Positions 36,706 to 47,355 of a DNA stretch of 64,000 nucleotides are shown here, piece by piece. The stretch's first letter is position 1; each line of letters begins with the position of its first letter. A model generated the notes under the pieces. That model was not told the origin of the DNA. It saw nothing but the letters and a program-made list of their open reading frames with translations, and made no database searches. Origin of the DNA: Progne subis subis (lineage: Eukaryota; Chordata; Aves; Passeriformes; Hirundinidae); assembly GCA_022316685.1 (NCBI GenBank), contig JAKJHU010000005.1, positions 13,060,707 through 13,124,706 of the forward strand. Reading direction: 5' to 3'. Made by a program: the position numbers and the translations under genes.

Positions 36706-39700
36706 GATACAATAAAGATGAAATCAGGCATATCCATCTATGATAGCATTTCAAGTATTTCCTCCCACATGTCCATCCAGAAGAGACCATAAACCTGAAG
36801 GTTTCTTCTGTCCCTTAACTGATAAATCCATCTTTGTCAGTGTCATTTTTTCAGCAGACTGTGTATGCAATAGCAACTCATGTAACCCTATTTATGCAAA
36901 AGTAGATGATGTGAATTTGTTGTTTCATATACCAATAAGGATTTGGTAACATTGAGGTGAAGTTCTTGATGTTTTTCACAACTAGGCTACACAAAATTTC
37001 ATGACATTTGGTTAATTAGAGTACTCCTTTACAACCAGACGTGCAACAAAATGTTCAGGAGATGTTACTCCTTGCTTGAAAATATCCTAGTTTTCGTATC
37101 TATCGGTCCTTGAGGAACTACAAGTGTATCTTTGGTGTACTGCTACATCAAACAAAGTATTTTCCTAACTTCATGGCTACAGCTTTCCTCTCAGTGCAGC
37201 TCCTCTTCCAAACCAGGCTACCAAAGTACCCTCCTTATGAACGAGTTGAAGGCAACACCCTGCCTCAACCTCAAAGTCTCTTATTTTGTCATGGAAAGGG
37301 CCCCCAGTCTCTTCCTTCTGTTGTGTATTCTGCTGCCATCCTGTGGCTATTCCTTTTCATTCACATCAAGATTTAACTTAAAATACTTGGATTTGCACCT
37401 CATATAAGTTATAGATTCTACACTCTGTCCTCAAATATCTACAAACTTGACTCTAAGAAATATACTCCTTAATTTCATATTTATTGATAAAGGAGGCATC
37501 TGACCGACACTTGCAGAATAAGAATTTCAGAGGTTTTCAGCTGGATTGCAAAAGTTATAAGATGAAAATATACAGAATTTTCCACAATGAGGAGTAACAG
37601 TGAGTGCATATATCACTTTACAGATCAGTAAAAAAACCCCACTTTTCTCACATGATAATTTCCAGTGAGATGACATAAAGGTAATTGTTCATAATGGCAC
37701 CTTGAGTTGTCTGAGACAAATTCTACTTTTTTTCCATATAATGAGTTTGACTTTGATGTGCAATCATTGAAGGAGCCAGCTGATTTTTTGAATTTTTTTT
37801 TGTCTTGAATGATGCATTTGGAGACAGGAAAGAATTTTTTTTTCTTTTTCTCTAAGGCTTTTTCCTCTGGTTTTAGTCTTGAAGGTCTTGTATGAAAGTG
37901 AAGATGGTTTGATGGTGAACATGGTGTGGCTCTAGGTTAACAATTGGACTTGATTATCTTAAATATATTTTCCAAAGTTTTTGATTCTATGACTGTAGGG
38001 TGTAATCAGGGTAGAAAACTCTTCTTGGCCTCTAAGAGAGATCATGTTGCTTGTAACATCATCAGTCTTCCTGCATTTCACAAAATTACTTTAGTAGCCT
38101 AATGGGTTTTGGTTTTATTTGGAATCTCCTTTTTGGGGAAAGAATAGGCTTCTTAACTGGAAATAAAAAGACATCATCAGTTGCAGTGGACAAGTTCTTC
38201 AGCTGTTGATGAAGTCTGCCTGATAAAGCTTCTCAACATACACACATATATGTGATGCACAGACAGCCTTGTACTTAGAATGTGCAAACACCGTCCCATC
38301 AAGTCTGCTTTGTCTGTGATGCCTTTTACACACACTGCTTTGTGTCTCTTCGATACTCTCTGACCCCCTCATCAGGTCAGACACACGTTCTGAAAATCTG
38401 TATGGAGGATCAGTATGTGGCTTCTTTGTGGGTAATGGACTTCAATATCTTAATTCTGTTTAAAGTGGTGGAGGTTATAGGGGGAACTTTCTACCCTTCC
38501 ATAGTTGTCAGATTTTTGCCTTATGCACCAAAATCAATTTTATGTTACCAAACTCTTCCTGAAACATGATAATATTATGTAACATGTCCGTTTTAATGAG
38601 ATAAATTATAGTGGTTTAAGCAAATATTAAGGCACATAGAGCTGTTAAGAACAATGCTCCATGCTAACAGAATTAGTAGAAATTCCATCTTCAGCTTAAC
38701 ACACTTGGGTATGCAATAGTGCCTAAGTTTTAATTTATCAATATGCGTAAATGCTGAAAATTCTGCTGTTCTTTCTGCCTAGAAGCATTGCCATCTTGCT
38801 GATTTCAAGCACTGCAGCACCTACTTCATGCCTAACACTTTTGGGAATTACAAATTGCCTGACACTCCCCAAGAGCATTGAATGCAGTACAGATCTAGAG
38901 GGGAAAGGATGCTTTTCATAATATGGTAAGCAGAACTTTATAATCCTTACACGTTTGCAGTTCCTAAATTAAGATATAATTGCCTGTTGCTTTACTCCAT
39001 CTGACATCTCTGAAGTGGCAAGCAAAAAGAGTGTTGCAGGTTAAAGCTGAGATGCCTATTTCTGCTGTTGCAATGCAACTGTTTTCCTCCCATTTGCTTA
39101 TAACTGTGCCACATTCCTTAGGGACAGAATTTTTTCCACAGTTTTTTGTTAGTTTAAGTGGGAAATGGTTTTAAAAAATTAATCTCACACACTTGTCTGT
39201 CTATAATTACGTGCAATGAGCCACATGAAGGAAGAAGATCTTTCCATTTATCGTCAGTCAGAAACTGTAAGGCAACATTTGAACTAAATTTTGACAAACT
39301 AGTATCTTTGTAGTATCAGCTTGGAACCTAAAGTTAAGCATGAGGGACAAAAATTAAGTTGACAGAATATTAAATGTATATGCATATATAGCAGGATTAG
39401 TCTCATCACACTTGGGAATGAGAGCATAGCGCTCACTAACACAGGAGAATTTTAGGGTTTTTTCTGCTCATCTTAAAGTGACTGCAAGTACTGGCTGCTC
39501 TGGGAAACATTTTAATGTCTAAGATCTTAGCTTCAGAGCAGAGAGTAAACAGAAGAAAGAAAAGGGAAAATCCATGCTCCCAAAATTTAAATTGCAGGCT
39601 TCCAACAACATTTAGATATACTTAGTAATATTTGTAAAATGTAGAGATTATCCTATCATTTTAACACCAAGATGTTGAACTCTGTCTGATGCAATAGTCT

Positions 39701-42046
39701 GGTTTTAGCAAAAAGATTTGTGTTGACAGTAAAATTTTTAGAGTCTGGTGAAGCATTTTGTTTGGTTACTTGTTTATTTTGTTCCAGCAGAGCCACACTC
39801 TTGTGCTTTGTCCAGAACAAGTATATTCTAGACAAGCAGGATACAGGAAGCCAACATGTCAGACACTGGCTATAAAAGCTGTGGAAAAGCATTACAAGGG
39901 GCAGGAAATGAAGCTGATGAACTTTCAAACATCTGTTTGGGAACAGATACCTTCAATCATTAATAGCTTTCATCCAGTATTTTTTGCTTGCATGTGCATA
40001 ATTTGCAGTGATTAAACTCTTGATAGTTGGAATCCACCAGTCAAAGAAACTGAAATCTTAACATCCTGAAGATCACTCTAATTTGATTAATATGGAGGGA
40101 TGAGTAGCAATCAACTTTCTTGACATGGTGCTTTTTGAAAAGAAAGCTAAAAACCCTGCAATTTTCAGTTGTGTAAATTATTTAACTTTCTGCTAGGAAT
40201 TAAATTGAAGGAGCAATAAGAAGATGGAAATTTTTCAGTCAGCAGCTCTTTATAATCACTATGTCTTGATAGGTCACACACAGGTTCTGTAGTAACTTCA
40301 ACCACGGTATATTAATTTTCTAGCAAGATACTGACACAGGCAACATAGTATTATGATGTTTTTCTGTCTTGATCATAACTCCTTGGTCAAATTTCTTTTT
40401 GGGATATTGCATACAACCAGAAAACTTTTCTTTCTACTGATAATGTGAAGATGAAAATGTTCCCATTATTATAGCTGCAGTTAAACAGGAAAAAATTCAA
40501 AATTCTTCTAAAACAAAATACGAATGGAAGTTGAAGTGGGACGTATTACTGTATTTCATCACAGAAACACTAATTCTTATTACATTAGTAAAAATATTCA
40601 AAAGCTGGATGGAAAAAAATATTTGTCCAAGTTTAAAATTGGTATGTAAAGAGCTGTGTGCAGCAAGAAGAAGGTACCATGCCTAATCCTCGGGAACTCA
40701 TCTTTACCTCATCAACTGAGGCATTAAATTACATTGTAGGAGACTGAGGGAATTCCTCCAATGAAGAATAGTTTTGCAGAGGAGAACATGAGTTTTACCC
40801 AAATTATTTACTGTGGCTATTCAATATTCAATTAATAACTCAAATATTAATTGAGCTAGACTGCAACACTGCTCTACCATAGCCCATGATGTCTTCATTC
40901 ATAGACAAGGAAAAGGAAGCAGAGGGAGTCAGGCTGTCTCACTTTAGCAAGACTTGCAATATCTCAGAATTGTGTCACATCAGTCCAAGTTTCTGTGTGT
41001 GCCCAAGGTCCACCACAGTGAGTGCATAACCAGTCTAAGACTAGTGGAGTATGGAAAGCCATCCAACTGTCCCCGAGGTGTACAGCTTAGTGCAGGATGC
41101 ATCACTCCACATAATCCTTTCAGCTGCATGAGCAGTGGCAGAATGCATTTCCCCAAATGCTGTTTGCCACTTTATACTCTCTCATAATGACACCTCTGCA
41201 ATTTTAACGAATGACAAGCAGAGGCATCAGGCTACTCAGTAATTCTGTAGCCTGATGAGTACTGAGCTGAAATTCTTGAGTCTTCAACACAAAACTATCC
41301 TTACCTCATCCTTACTATCCTTACCTAATTCAGTTTGGGTTTAAAGTATTCTACTTCCACAAAAAAAATGAAAAATTGTTTTTTCTTCTCCATATATACC
41401 AGAAAAAGAGGTATTATGAAAACATTAGGACCAAATATCCATAGGTCTTGGAAATATGAATGTGAACTTAAAAAGGGGTTTCATAAGACTATTAGACCTA
41501 TTCCTGTCTGCACAGGCAAGAAAGCCAGCCCTGTGTATCTGAGGCAGCATATCGTTTCTGCAAACACTTGTGAAACCCTCTTCTTTGTGGAGTGTGCTGG
41601 AAACCCATGAGAAAAAACCATCCTCATTGCACTCTTTGCAGAGTTCTCAAAGTTCACATTGTGGATGATGAGCCACCCCTTATGAATTAGCATATTATAT
41701 AAATCATACTTGATTATAAGGGTATATTCCCACTCCTTCACCAACACAATGAAAATAGAACAGGAAAAAAGAACTGTATGACTGTTTTATTTACGTAAAG
41801 ACATGTCATTAAAATTCTTTTGATTTTCCTGAAGGCAATTTTTTTACATTAGTAGGAATACAGATCTGGCATAATTTCCTATCTGCAAATTAATGAGGAT
41901 TGGAGATATTTAAATTACAGTCAGTGAACTCAGATATTTAGAAAAGGAAATATCTCTGGTGAGAGAAATGTGTGAGGACAAATACTGCAATGAATCTGGA
42001 AAAGGGAACTTTTTGTGGATCAGGTGTATGACAATTTTCAATATAC
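36706..42046. other. AT-rich unique DNA, no supported gene
   Basis: No gene or repeat family is recognised. Overlapping plus frames at 37110-37407 (88 and 91 codons) are protein-like but in two frames at once and without splice signals. A perfect hairpin is at 41225-41257, and a CTATCCTTACCT direct repeat lies near 41297-41327. Confidence 0.45.
41225..41257. repeat. Perfect inverted repeat, 11-bp arms
   Basis: CATCAGGCTAC (41225-41235) and GTAGCCTGATG (41247-41257) pair exactly around an 11-base loop. Stem length is below that of a miRNA precursor. Function unknown. Confidence 0.85.
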
Positions 42047-42198
42047 GGTGGGGGTTTTTTGTTTGTTTTTTGGGGGGTTTGTTTGTTTGTTTGTTTGTTG
42101 TTTGGGGTTTTTTGTGGTTTTTTGGGGGGGGGGTTTTGGGTTTTTTTTTGGGGGGGTGGGTTTTGGGTTTTTGTTTGGTTTTTTTTTTTTTTGTTTGG
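42047..42198 (+). repeat. 152-base G/T-only tract with G-quadruplex potential
   Basis: Not one A or C occurs on the top strand across 152 bases. TTTG units alternate with G runs of 4, 6, 7 and 10. The segment around 42124-42167 has G10, TTTT, G3, a run of nine T, G7, T, G3, TTTT, G3, which satisfies the G3+ short-loop quadruplex pattern. Open frames through it are low-complexity Gly/Phe/Val artefacts. Confidence 0.95.
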
Positions 42199-42877
42199 AG
42201 CAGAGACTTAAAATAGGTACTGCAGTAGAAACATAAATGGATGCTTGTCAAAGCCAGACAGAGTTGCATTTTTCTTGAAAGTAAGAAGTTATTTTGTTTC
42301 TTCTCTTCTTTTGCCTTCACTACGGTATTTGTTTTTCAGTCAGAGTTACATATCCACCCTAATCTGAACTGTCACAGACATCAAATCGTGTACTTTAATT
42401 CCCAGTAGGGAATGGCAGAGCTGCACAGAGGAAAGCGAGCTGGTTCCTGGAGGCAGTGTGCAGGTCGCAGCAGGAGGTGGTGGGCAGTTGCAGAGCTTGT
42501 ATAACAGCCAGATCAAGTGCAGCCTCATGCAGATATGGGCCCCCTCCCTAATAACATCAATGGCTACAAGTTCTCTGTGCTCCACAAGGAGTCGTGGAGG
42601 ACATGCACTGCACAAGCAAACTTGTATATTGTGCTGACTTTTTCCTTTTTCCTTACAACACATTCTTGAATTTACTGGAATCACAGAATGTTTTTTTTCA
42701 TTTTTAAGAATTAAAATTATTTCATTTTTCCCCTCCTCCTCTTTACTGTTGTATCCTGAAATATCTGGGGAGGCATGCCTGCTGAAACACTGTTAATTTA
42801 AAGCCTACATATATTTGAAGTTAGAAGTCTGTGACTGTTATGTTGCAGATTTTCAATTTGATAAGGAAAGTTTAAAC

Positions 42878-42881
<4 letters not shown>
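42199..42881. other. Unique DNA, no supported gene
   Basis: It is mostly ordinary sequence. A GC-richer patch at 42410-42560 carries a 112-codon minus frame (42346-42684) without a recognisable domain. Confidence 0.45.

Positions 42882-42910
<29 letters not shown>
42882..42910 (+). repeat. Poly(A) tract, 29 bases
   Basis: An uninterrupted A run. No retroposed gene is recognised upstream. Confidence 0.9.
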
Positions 42911-42913
<3 letters not shown>

Positions 42914-43825
42914 GCCGTAGTATTGATTTTGATTATTTCTTTCAGTTGGTAATCGTATTAATTTAATTTCTAAATATATCGACCAAATATGTACTTTTCC
43001 TTTCCTTGACATTTTTATCTCTAGTGTTTCAGAGCAGTACCTTGTTGACAGCCCACTTCACATAGTTCAATGTTGTACCATTCAATGTTCTAATCCATCA
43101 TGCAAAATTATTACTACATTCTTGGAAACTGGCTGCAAAGAAATGATTGATCAAGTGAAACTTGAGGACTGAGTTGGAAAGCAGAGGGGTGATGACAGAA
43201 GAAGAAAGTGAATAAAATAATTTTATTGCACATGCAAAAAATAAACTTTTTTGAAATTTTTCCAACTCTGAGTTTCTGCCTGAGGGCTGACCCTATTTCC
43301 TGCAGTAGTCTGGCTTGTCAGGCAGGTTTCTCAGCCATCTACTGCGTGGTGGCAAAGCTGCGTAAATTTAACTGGAAACCTAAAACCCCTGTCGGTTAAA
43401 GAGGCAAGTCTCTCGCAAGACACTAAAGGCATCTTCTAAGGATTTAACGGAAGTTCTGCTTACTAGTTCTTCTTACTAGCCATACAGACTGAATTAGTGA
43501 TTTCTGCCAAAGAAAATTCCCCCAAAGAAATGTTAGTTACAATCTGTGTGGAGATATGAAGTCGTTTCAGTGCACAGGTCTGGAGTAGATGTTCTCCTGA
43601 GGTCTAAATTTCTCTTATCAAATATACTGTTTGTGTCAGTACAGATTTTGTTCACCTGACTGATAAAAAATTGTAATACAGCATCTCCATGTTAGCAGGT
43701 GAGAAGAGTTTTTTTATTGGATCATGCAAGAAAGCTGACAGCATTCCTCAGTCTTTAGGAGTGAACTCTCACTAATTAACTGTGACCTTTTTTGCTGCTA
43801 ACACATGACATGTGTGTGTTTTAAG

Positions 43826-44069
43826 ATCAGCAGAAACACTGGTTGGCAAAGATTTTCTGACCAATATGTGCTCCACTTGCCAATTTCAACCTACCAGCAT
43901 CAAAGAAAATGAAAATAAACCCTTGAAAAGATCAACCTTTTCCAAACTTGGTCTTAGTCCAAATGGTTCTTATAATCCTCCCCATGTGTCAAACTGGCAT
44001 TACTCTCTTCCCTGGTATCCTCTATTAGAGAATGAATTTGAAAACAACTGCAGAAATAATACTCTATAG
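43826..44069 (+). CDS. Candidate terminal coding exon, unknown protein
   Basis: A frame of about 80 codons ends at a TAG at 44067-44069, with overlapping AATAAA hexamers from 44108. Upstream are a CTAAC branch-point-like motif (43796-43801), a TG-rich stretch and AG dinucleotides at 43824-43825 and 43829-43830 that could act as acceptors. The peptide has a mixed, soluble composition with several Pro, Ser, Asn and four Cys, including SPNGSYNPPHVSNWHYSLPW. I do not recognise it and see no known domain. There is no ATG near the start, so it would need an upstream exon. Chance frames of this length occur in this window, so support is weak. Confidence 0.2.
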
Positions 44070-44113
44070 TTACTGCATGCAACAAATATTTATGTAAGGT
44101 TAAAAAAAATAAA

Positions 44114-46167
44114 TAAATCAGATTTTTATAAGTGAGCTTGATAGCTTTATCACTTTTAGCTTTGGAAACTTAAACTAATTTATTTATTAAGACTTGATAG
44201 TGTTAAGCCAGTAAGAGAGTAGGGAAAACAGGTAACGGGAAATTAATGCAAAAATTCTCTGTTGTATTTATGAAGAATTCACCATGAAGATCTTAAACTT
44301 TCTCTAGAGATAAGTTGAACTGGCAAGCATGCTTTTTACAGTGGAAATATATTTTTATATCTTTCTGGAAAAAGTCTTCCTCAAAATCCATATATATTTA
44401 AGAAATTAAAACAGATTGCTGAGAAGTTCACCAAGATTTGGGAGACAATTTTTTAATTGTCTATTTAGATGACCTCTGGCAATAAAATAACCACTGTTAT
44501 AGTCACAGTCCCCAGACATTGAATTATCTATATATATTTATTTCATTTTTAAAAGAAACATTCATAGACATGATACCACAGAGTCCCTAAAAGGTGTAAA
44601 GTCATGTTTACATCAATCTTTACCTGGAAATCCAGTTACAGTGACTTATAATGTATCAGTTTATCCTGGTGATAAAGCATCATTAATTGTTTGCAAAAAG
44701 CAAAAACTGACTTTCAAGCGTCATGGGAAATTAAAATATATTAAACTGGAACCACTAGTAAGTGGAGACAATAACATATCCAGAGGATTCAAGATGAATC
44801 CTAGAGAGCTACTCAAAATAAATTCCGTGAGAAGATCAGTCAGGAGTTGTATCACCTCCTGCCTAAGCAGGCAGCTGCTCACAGAGCTCAGAGGGGCTGC
44901 TACTGTCTCTGTTCTCTCTAAGTCACATGAGCAAAGTGTGCTTGGGATGTGTTGATTTACAGTATCATAACAAGTAAAATTGCAAGTTCAGTGCATCTAT
45001 GGATCTTGTTAACCTTGGGTCTCAGTTTTCCAGCTTTTCTGTTTCCTAACAGACGGTTTCCATCTAACTGCTGATGGTAGAAAACGGGGACAGTGCCTAT
45101 TTCTGGCTGTTATCAACTGGATGGATCCTAACAGAGTTTCAGAATATGTATTTGAAGATATTTGTCTTACTTCAAATTTAATTCCTCCAGTGTAAAATTG
45201 GATGGATAGTAAATCATACTTCAGAAAAGCTAAGAAACTGATGCTTTAGTTTTTAGATATAAATCCTACTGTTGTTAAAGGAGTTTACTGTAGTAGGTTG
45301 GCTAATAATTAATATTTGCAGCTGTTGAGTCACTAAGTGAGGTCAACGATAGGTAGGTCTTAGGTGATCATTCTTCACCAGCAGCTGATCTCCCTTACCA
45401 GCTGATATTTCATGTCAGATTGTAGTACCCTGTATTTCACTAAAAGGAGTTGCAGTTTATATTCTACATTTACCTGATGTCCTGTTGTCAGCTCACTGAG
45501 ACTGCACAAACAAAGAGTGAGGGAAGCAGCTGTTATATCTGTGCTCTTCAAAACAGGCAATATATTTGCAAGCAATTACTTTTCAGCATCTTTTCTGAGT
45601 TCATGTCCTCTATGCTCATCAGACATGACAAATTAATTTATATAGTGAGCAGAATAATGTAATAAGAAACCAAGCACCTTCAAAAACCAGGGGTCAGTTT
45701 TGGGGATTTTATGTTTAGTTTTCCCAAATAAAAAATAACAAAGCTTTAAAAGTTACTTGTCTCTCTCTCTCTCTCTTTTTTTTTTTTTTTTTCTCTTTCT
45801 TTCTTTCTTTAAGAAAAGCTTCCCACATAAGCTTGCCTTTTGGGTTTTTTTCTTTTTATTTCTAAAAGATGGAAGCATAAATGGCCACTCTGGGACAGAA
45901 GACACCACTCACCTAACCATGAAAGCATCACAAGAGCAAGCACAAATCTATCTGTCCAAAATTAAATACTTCCTTTCGTAAATAGTTCTGAATTTCATAC
46001 AGTCCTCCTGAAAATTTTTATGGCAGGTTTTGCTACCTTCCTCATCATCTTACCAGCAGGACCTTGCCATCCTGGGAAAGAGAGGATCTGATATGGGGAC
46101 AGGAGTCTCTATGGTTTTCCATAGATAGAACGTAAGTCAGATATTCATCTGACATAGAGTCATATAC
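44114..46167. other. AT-rich unique DNA, no supported gene
   Basis: A 104-codon plus frame at 44641-44955 has a GTAAGTG at 44754-44760 that could be a splice donor, but the upstream acceptor is poor. A CT run and T run lie at 45758-45814. No repeat family is recognised. Confidence 0.4.
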
Positions 46168-46347
46168 CTTCCCTGACTTTGAATCCATATTTTGTCTCAA
46201 AGAAATTAAAAGAAATACCCCAAAATCTCTCAAGTTGCAGCAATGTATAGTTGGGAGTATCAAGACTGTTCTTTAGCATTTTTTTCCCATTCCTGTGGCA
46301 ACTGACTACTTCATTATCTGCTAGGAGTTTAGGTATAACGCTGTTAC
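46168..46347 (-). CDS. Candidate internal coding exon, unknown protein
   Basis: The minus strand shows a strong acceptor, a CTGTTCTTTTTTTCAG pyrimidine tract ending at 46348. It is followed by 180 bases open in only one of three frames (2 + 59 codons + 1), then GGGAAG|GTATAT as a modest donor. The peptide includes LLADNEVVSCHRNG and LLQLERFWGISFNFFETKYG. No domain is recognised. The entering and leaving phase (1) agrees with the candidate exons at 57545 and 59372. An overlapping 72-codon frame in another phase is also open across part of it. Confidence 0.2.
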
Positions 46348-47133
46348 CTGAAAAAAAGAACAGGCAGAGTCCATCCCTGCCAAGGCAAATTTTAAAGTAA
46401 AATAACAGGTCTGCGATCTAGATGAGAAATACAAACATGGAAAACTCCTGACCAGCACTTTCCTGGGTTGGCTGTCCCATCTATCTTTGGGTGATCAGAC
46501 ATCACAAGGTGCCTTGTTACTGCAATGCAGCCGACTTCAAAAATCTTAGTTGTGGCAGATTCCTGATAGTCTTACCACACTCTGCTTGCACCCCTTGTCC
46601 ATCTACTTTCTTGATGATTATTTAGTTGTTACAATTTGTTACATTGTTTCTACTGAAATCCAATTGCAACCCCTACAACCCAAGAAAACTCATCCTTCAA
46701 TATCTTTTTTCGTGTTCTAACAGACAAAAGCAGCCTGTAGACGTTTATGCATACATGTAATTTTTCTACAGCACCTCACAGCACCAAGATTTGACATGCA
46801 GGACAGAAAATCATGACAGTATTCTAAGGTTTGGTCTTCACTTTAAAGTACCTGTCATCTTTGTGTTGTGTTTCATTCTGTCCTGAAGGTAGTTGCAGGT
46901 GAAGCCTGCAAGAAGGGCACAATAGGGATTTACCAACTTTGGTCTTTTCTGTTACAATTAATGCCAAGGCTCTTTCTGACATGAATGCTCTTTCTCAGCT
47001 AAGTTTTTAGCACATTTTCATCTGATCTTTTTAAGATAAATTCTTGATAATTCTGTTGTTTATTTAACGAGAAGAATAGTTACATTAAGCAGAGCTATGA
47101 CCTCTTCTTCACCAGTCAGGAGTAACAAGTAAA
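46348..47133. other. Unique DNA, no supported gene
   Basis: Nothing is recognised. Its left edge is the pyrimidine tract of the candidate exon on the minus strand. Confidence 0.45.
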
Positions 47134-47355
47134 TTCTTTTCTTTTCTTTTCTTCTTTTCTTTTTCTTTTCTTTTTTTCTTTTCTTTTCTTTTCTTTTCTT
47201 TTCTTTTCTTTTCTTTTCTTTTCTTTTCTTTTCTTTTCTTTTCTTTTCTTTTCTTTTCTTTTCTTTTCTTTTCTTTTCTTTTCTTTTCTTTTCTTTTCTT
47301 TTCTTTTCTTTTCTTTTCTTTTCTTTTCTTTTCTTTTCTTTTCTTTTCTTTTCTT
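47134..47355. repeat. (AAAAG)n / (CTTTT)n microsatellite
   Basis: There are about 222 bases of CTTTT repeats, imperfect up to about 47173 and then uninterrupted for about 36 copies to 47355. The bottom strand is pure purine. A 134-codon minus frame reading KRKEK repeats across it is an artefact. Long purine/pyrimidine tracts of this kind can form triplex DNA. Confidence 0.97.

Noticed and set aside
36354..36737. 127-codon minus frame
   Set aside because: Part of it is a polyphenylalanine stretch from the poly(A) tract, and an overlapping frame is equally open.
40927..41020. Possible plus exon ending CACCACA|GTGAGT
   Set aside because: The acceptor is modest and more than one frame or boundary is possible; nothing supports it beyond a short donor match.
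41959..42236. Two overlapping plus frames of Gly/Phe/Val/Leu
   Set aside because: They are translations of the G/T-only tract.
44641..44955. 104-codon plus frame with a GTAAGTG donor-like site
   Set aside because: The upstream acceptor has a weak pyrimidine tract, the donor lacks AG before GT, and no domain is seen. Kept only as a note in the stretch description.
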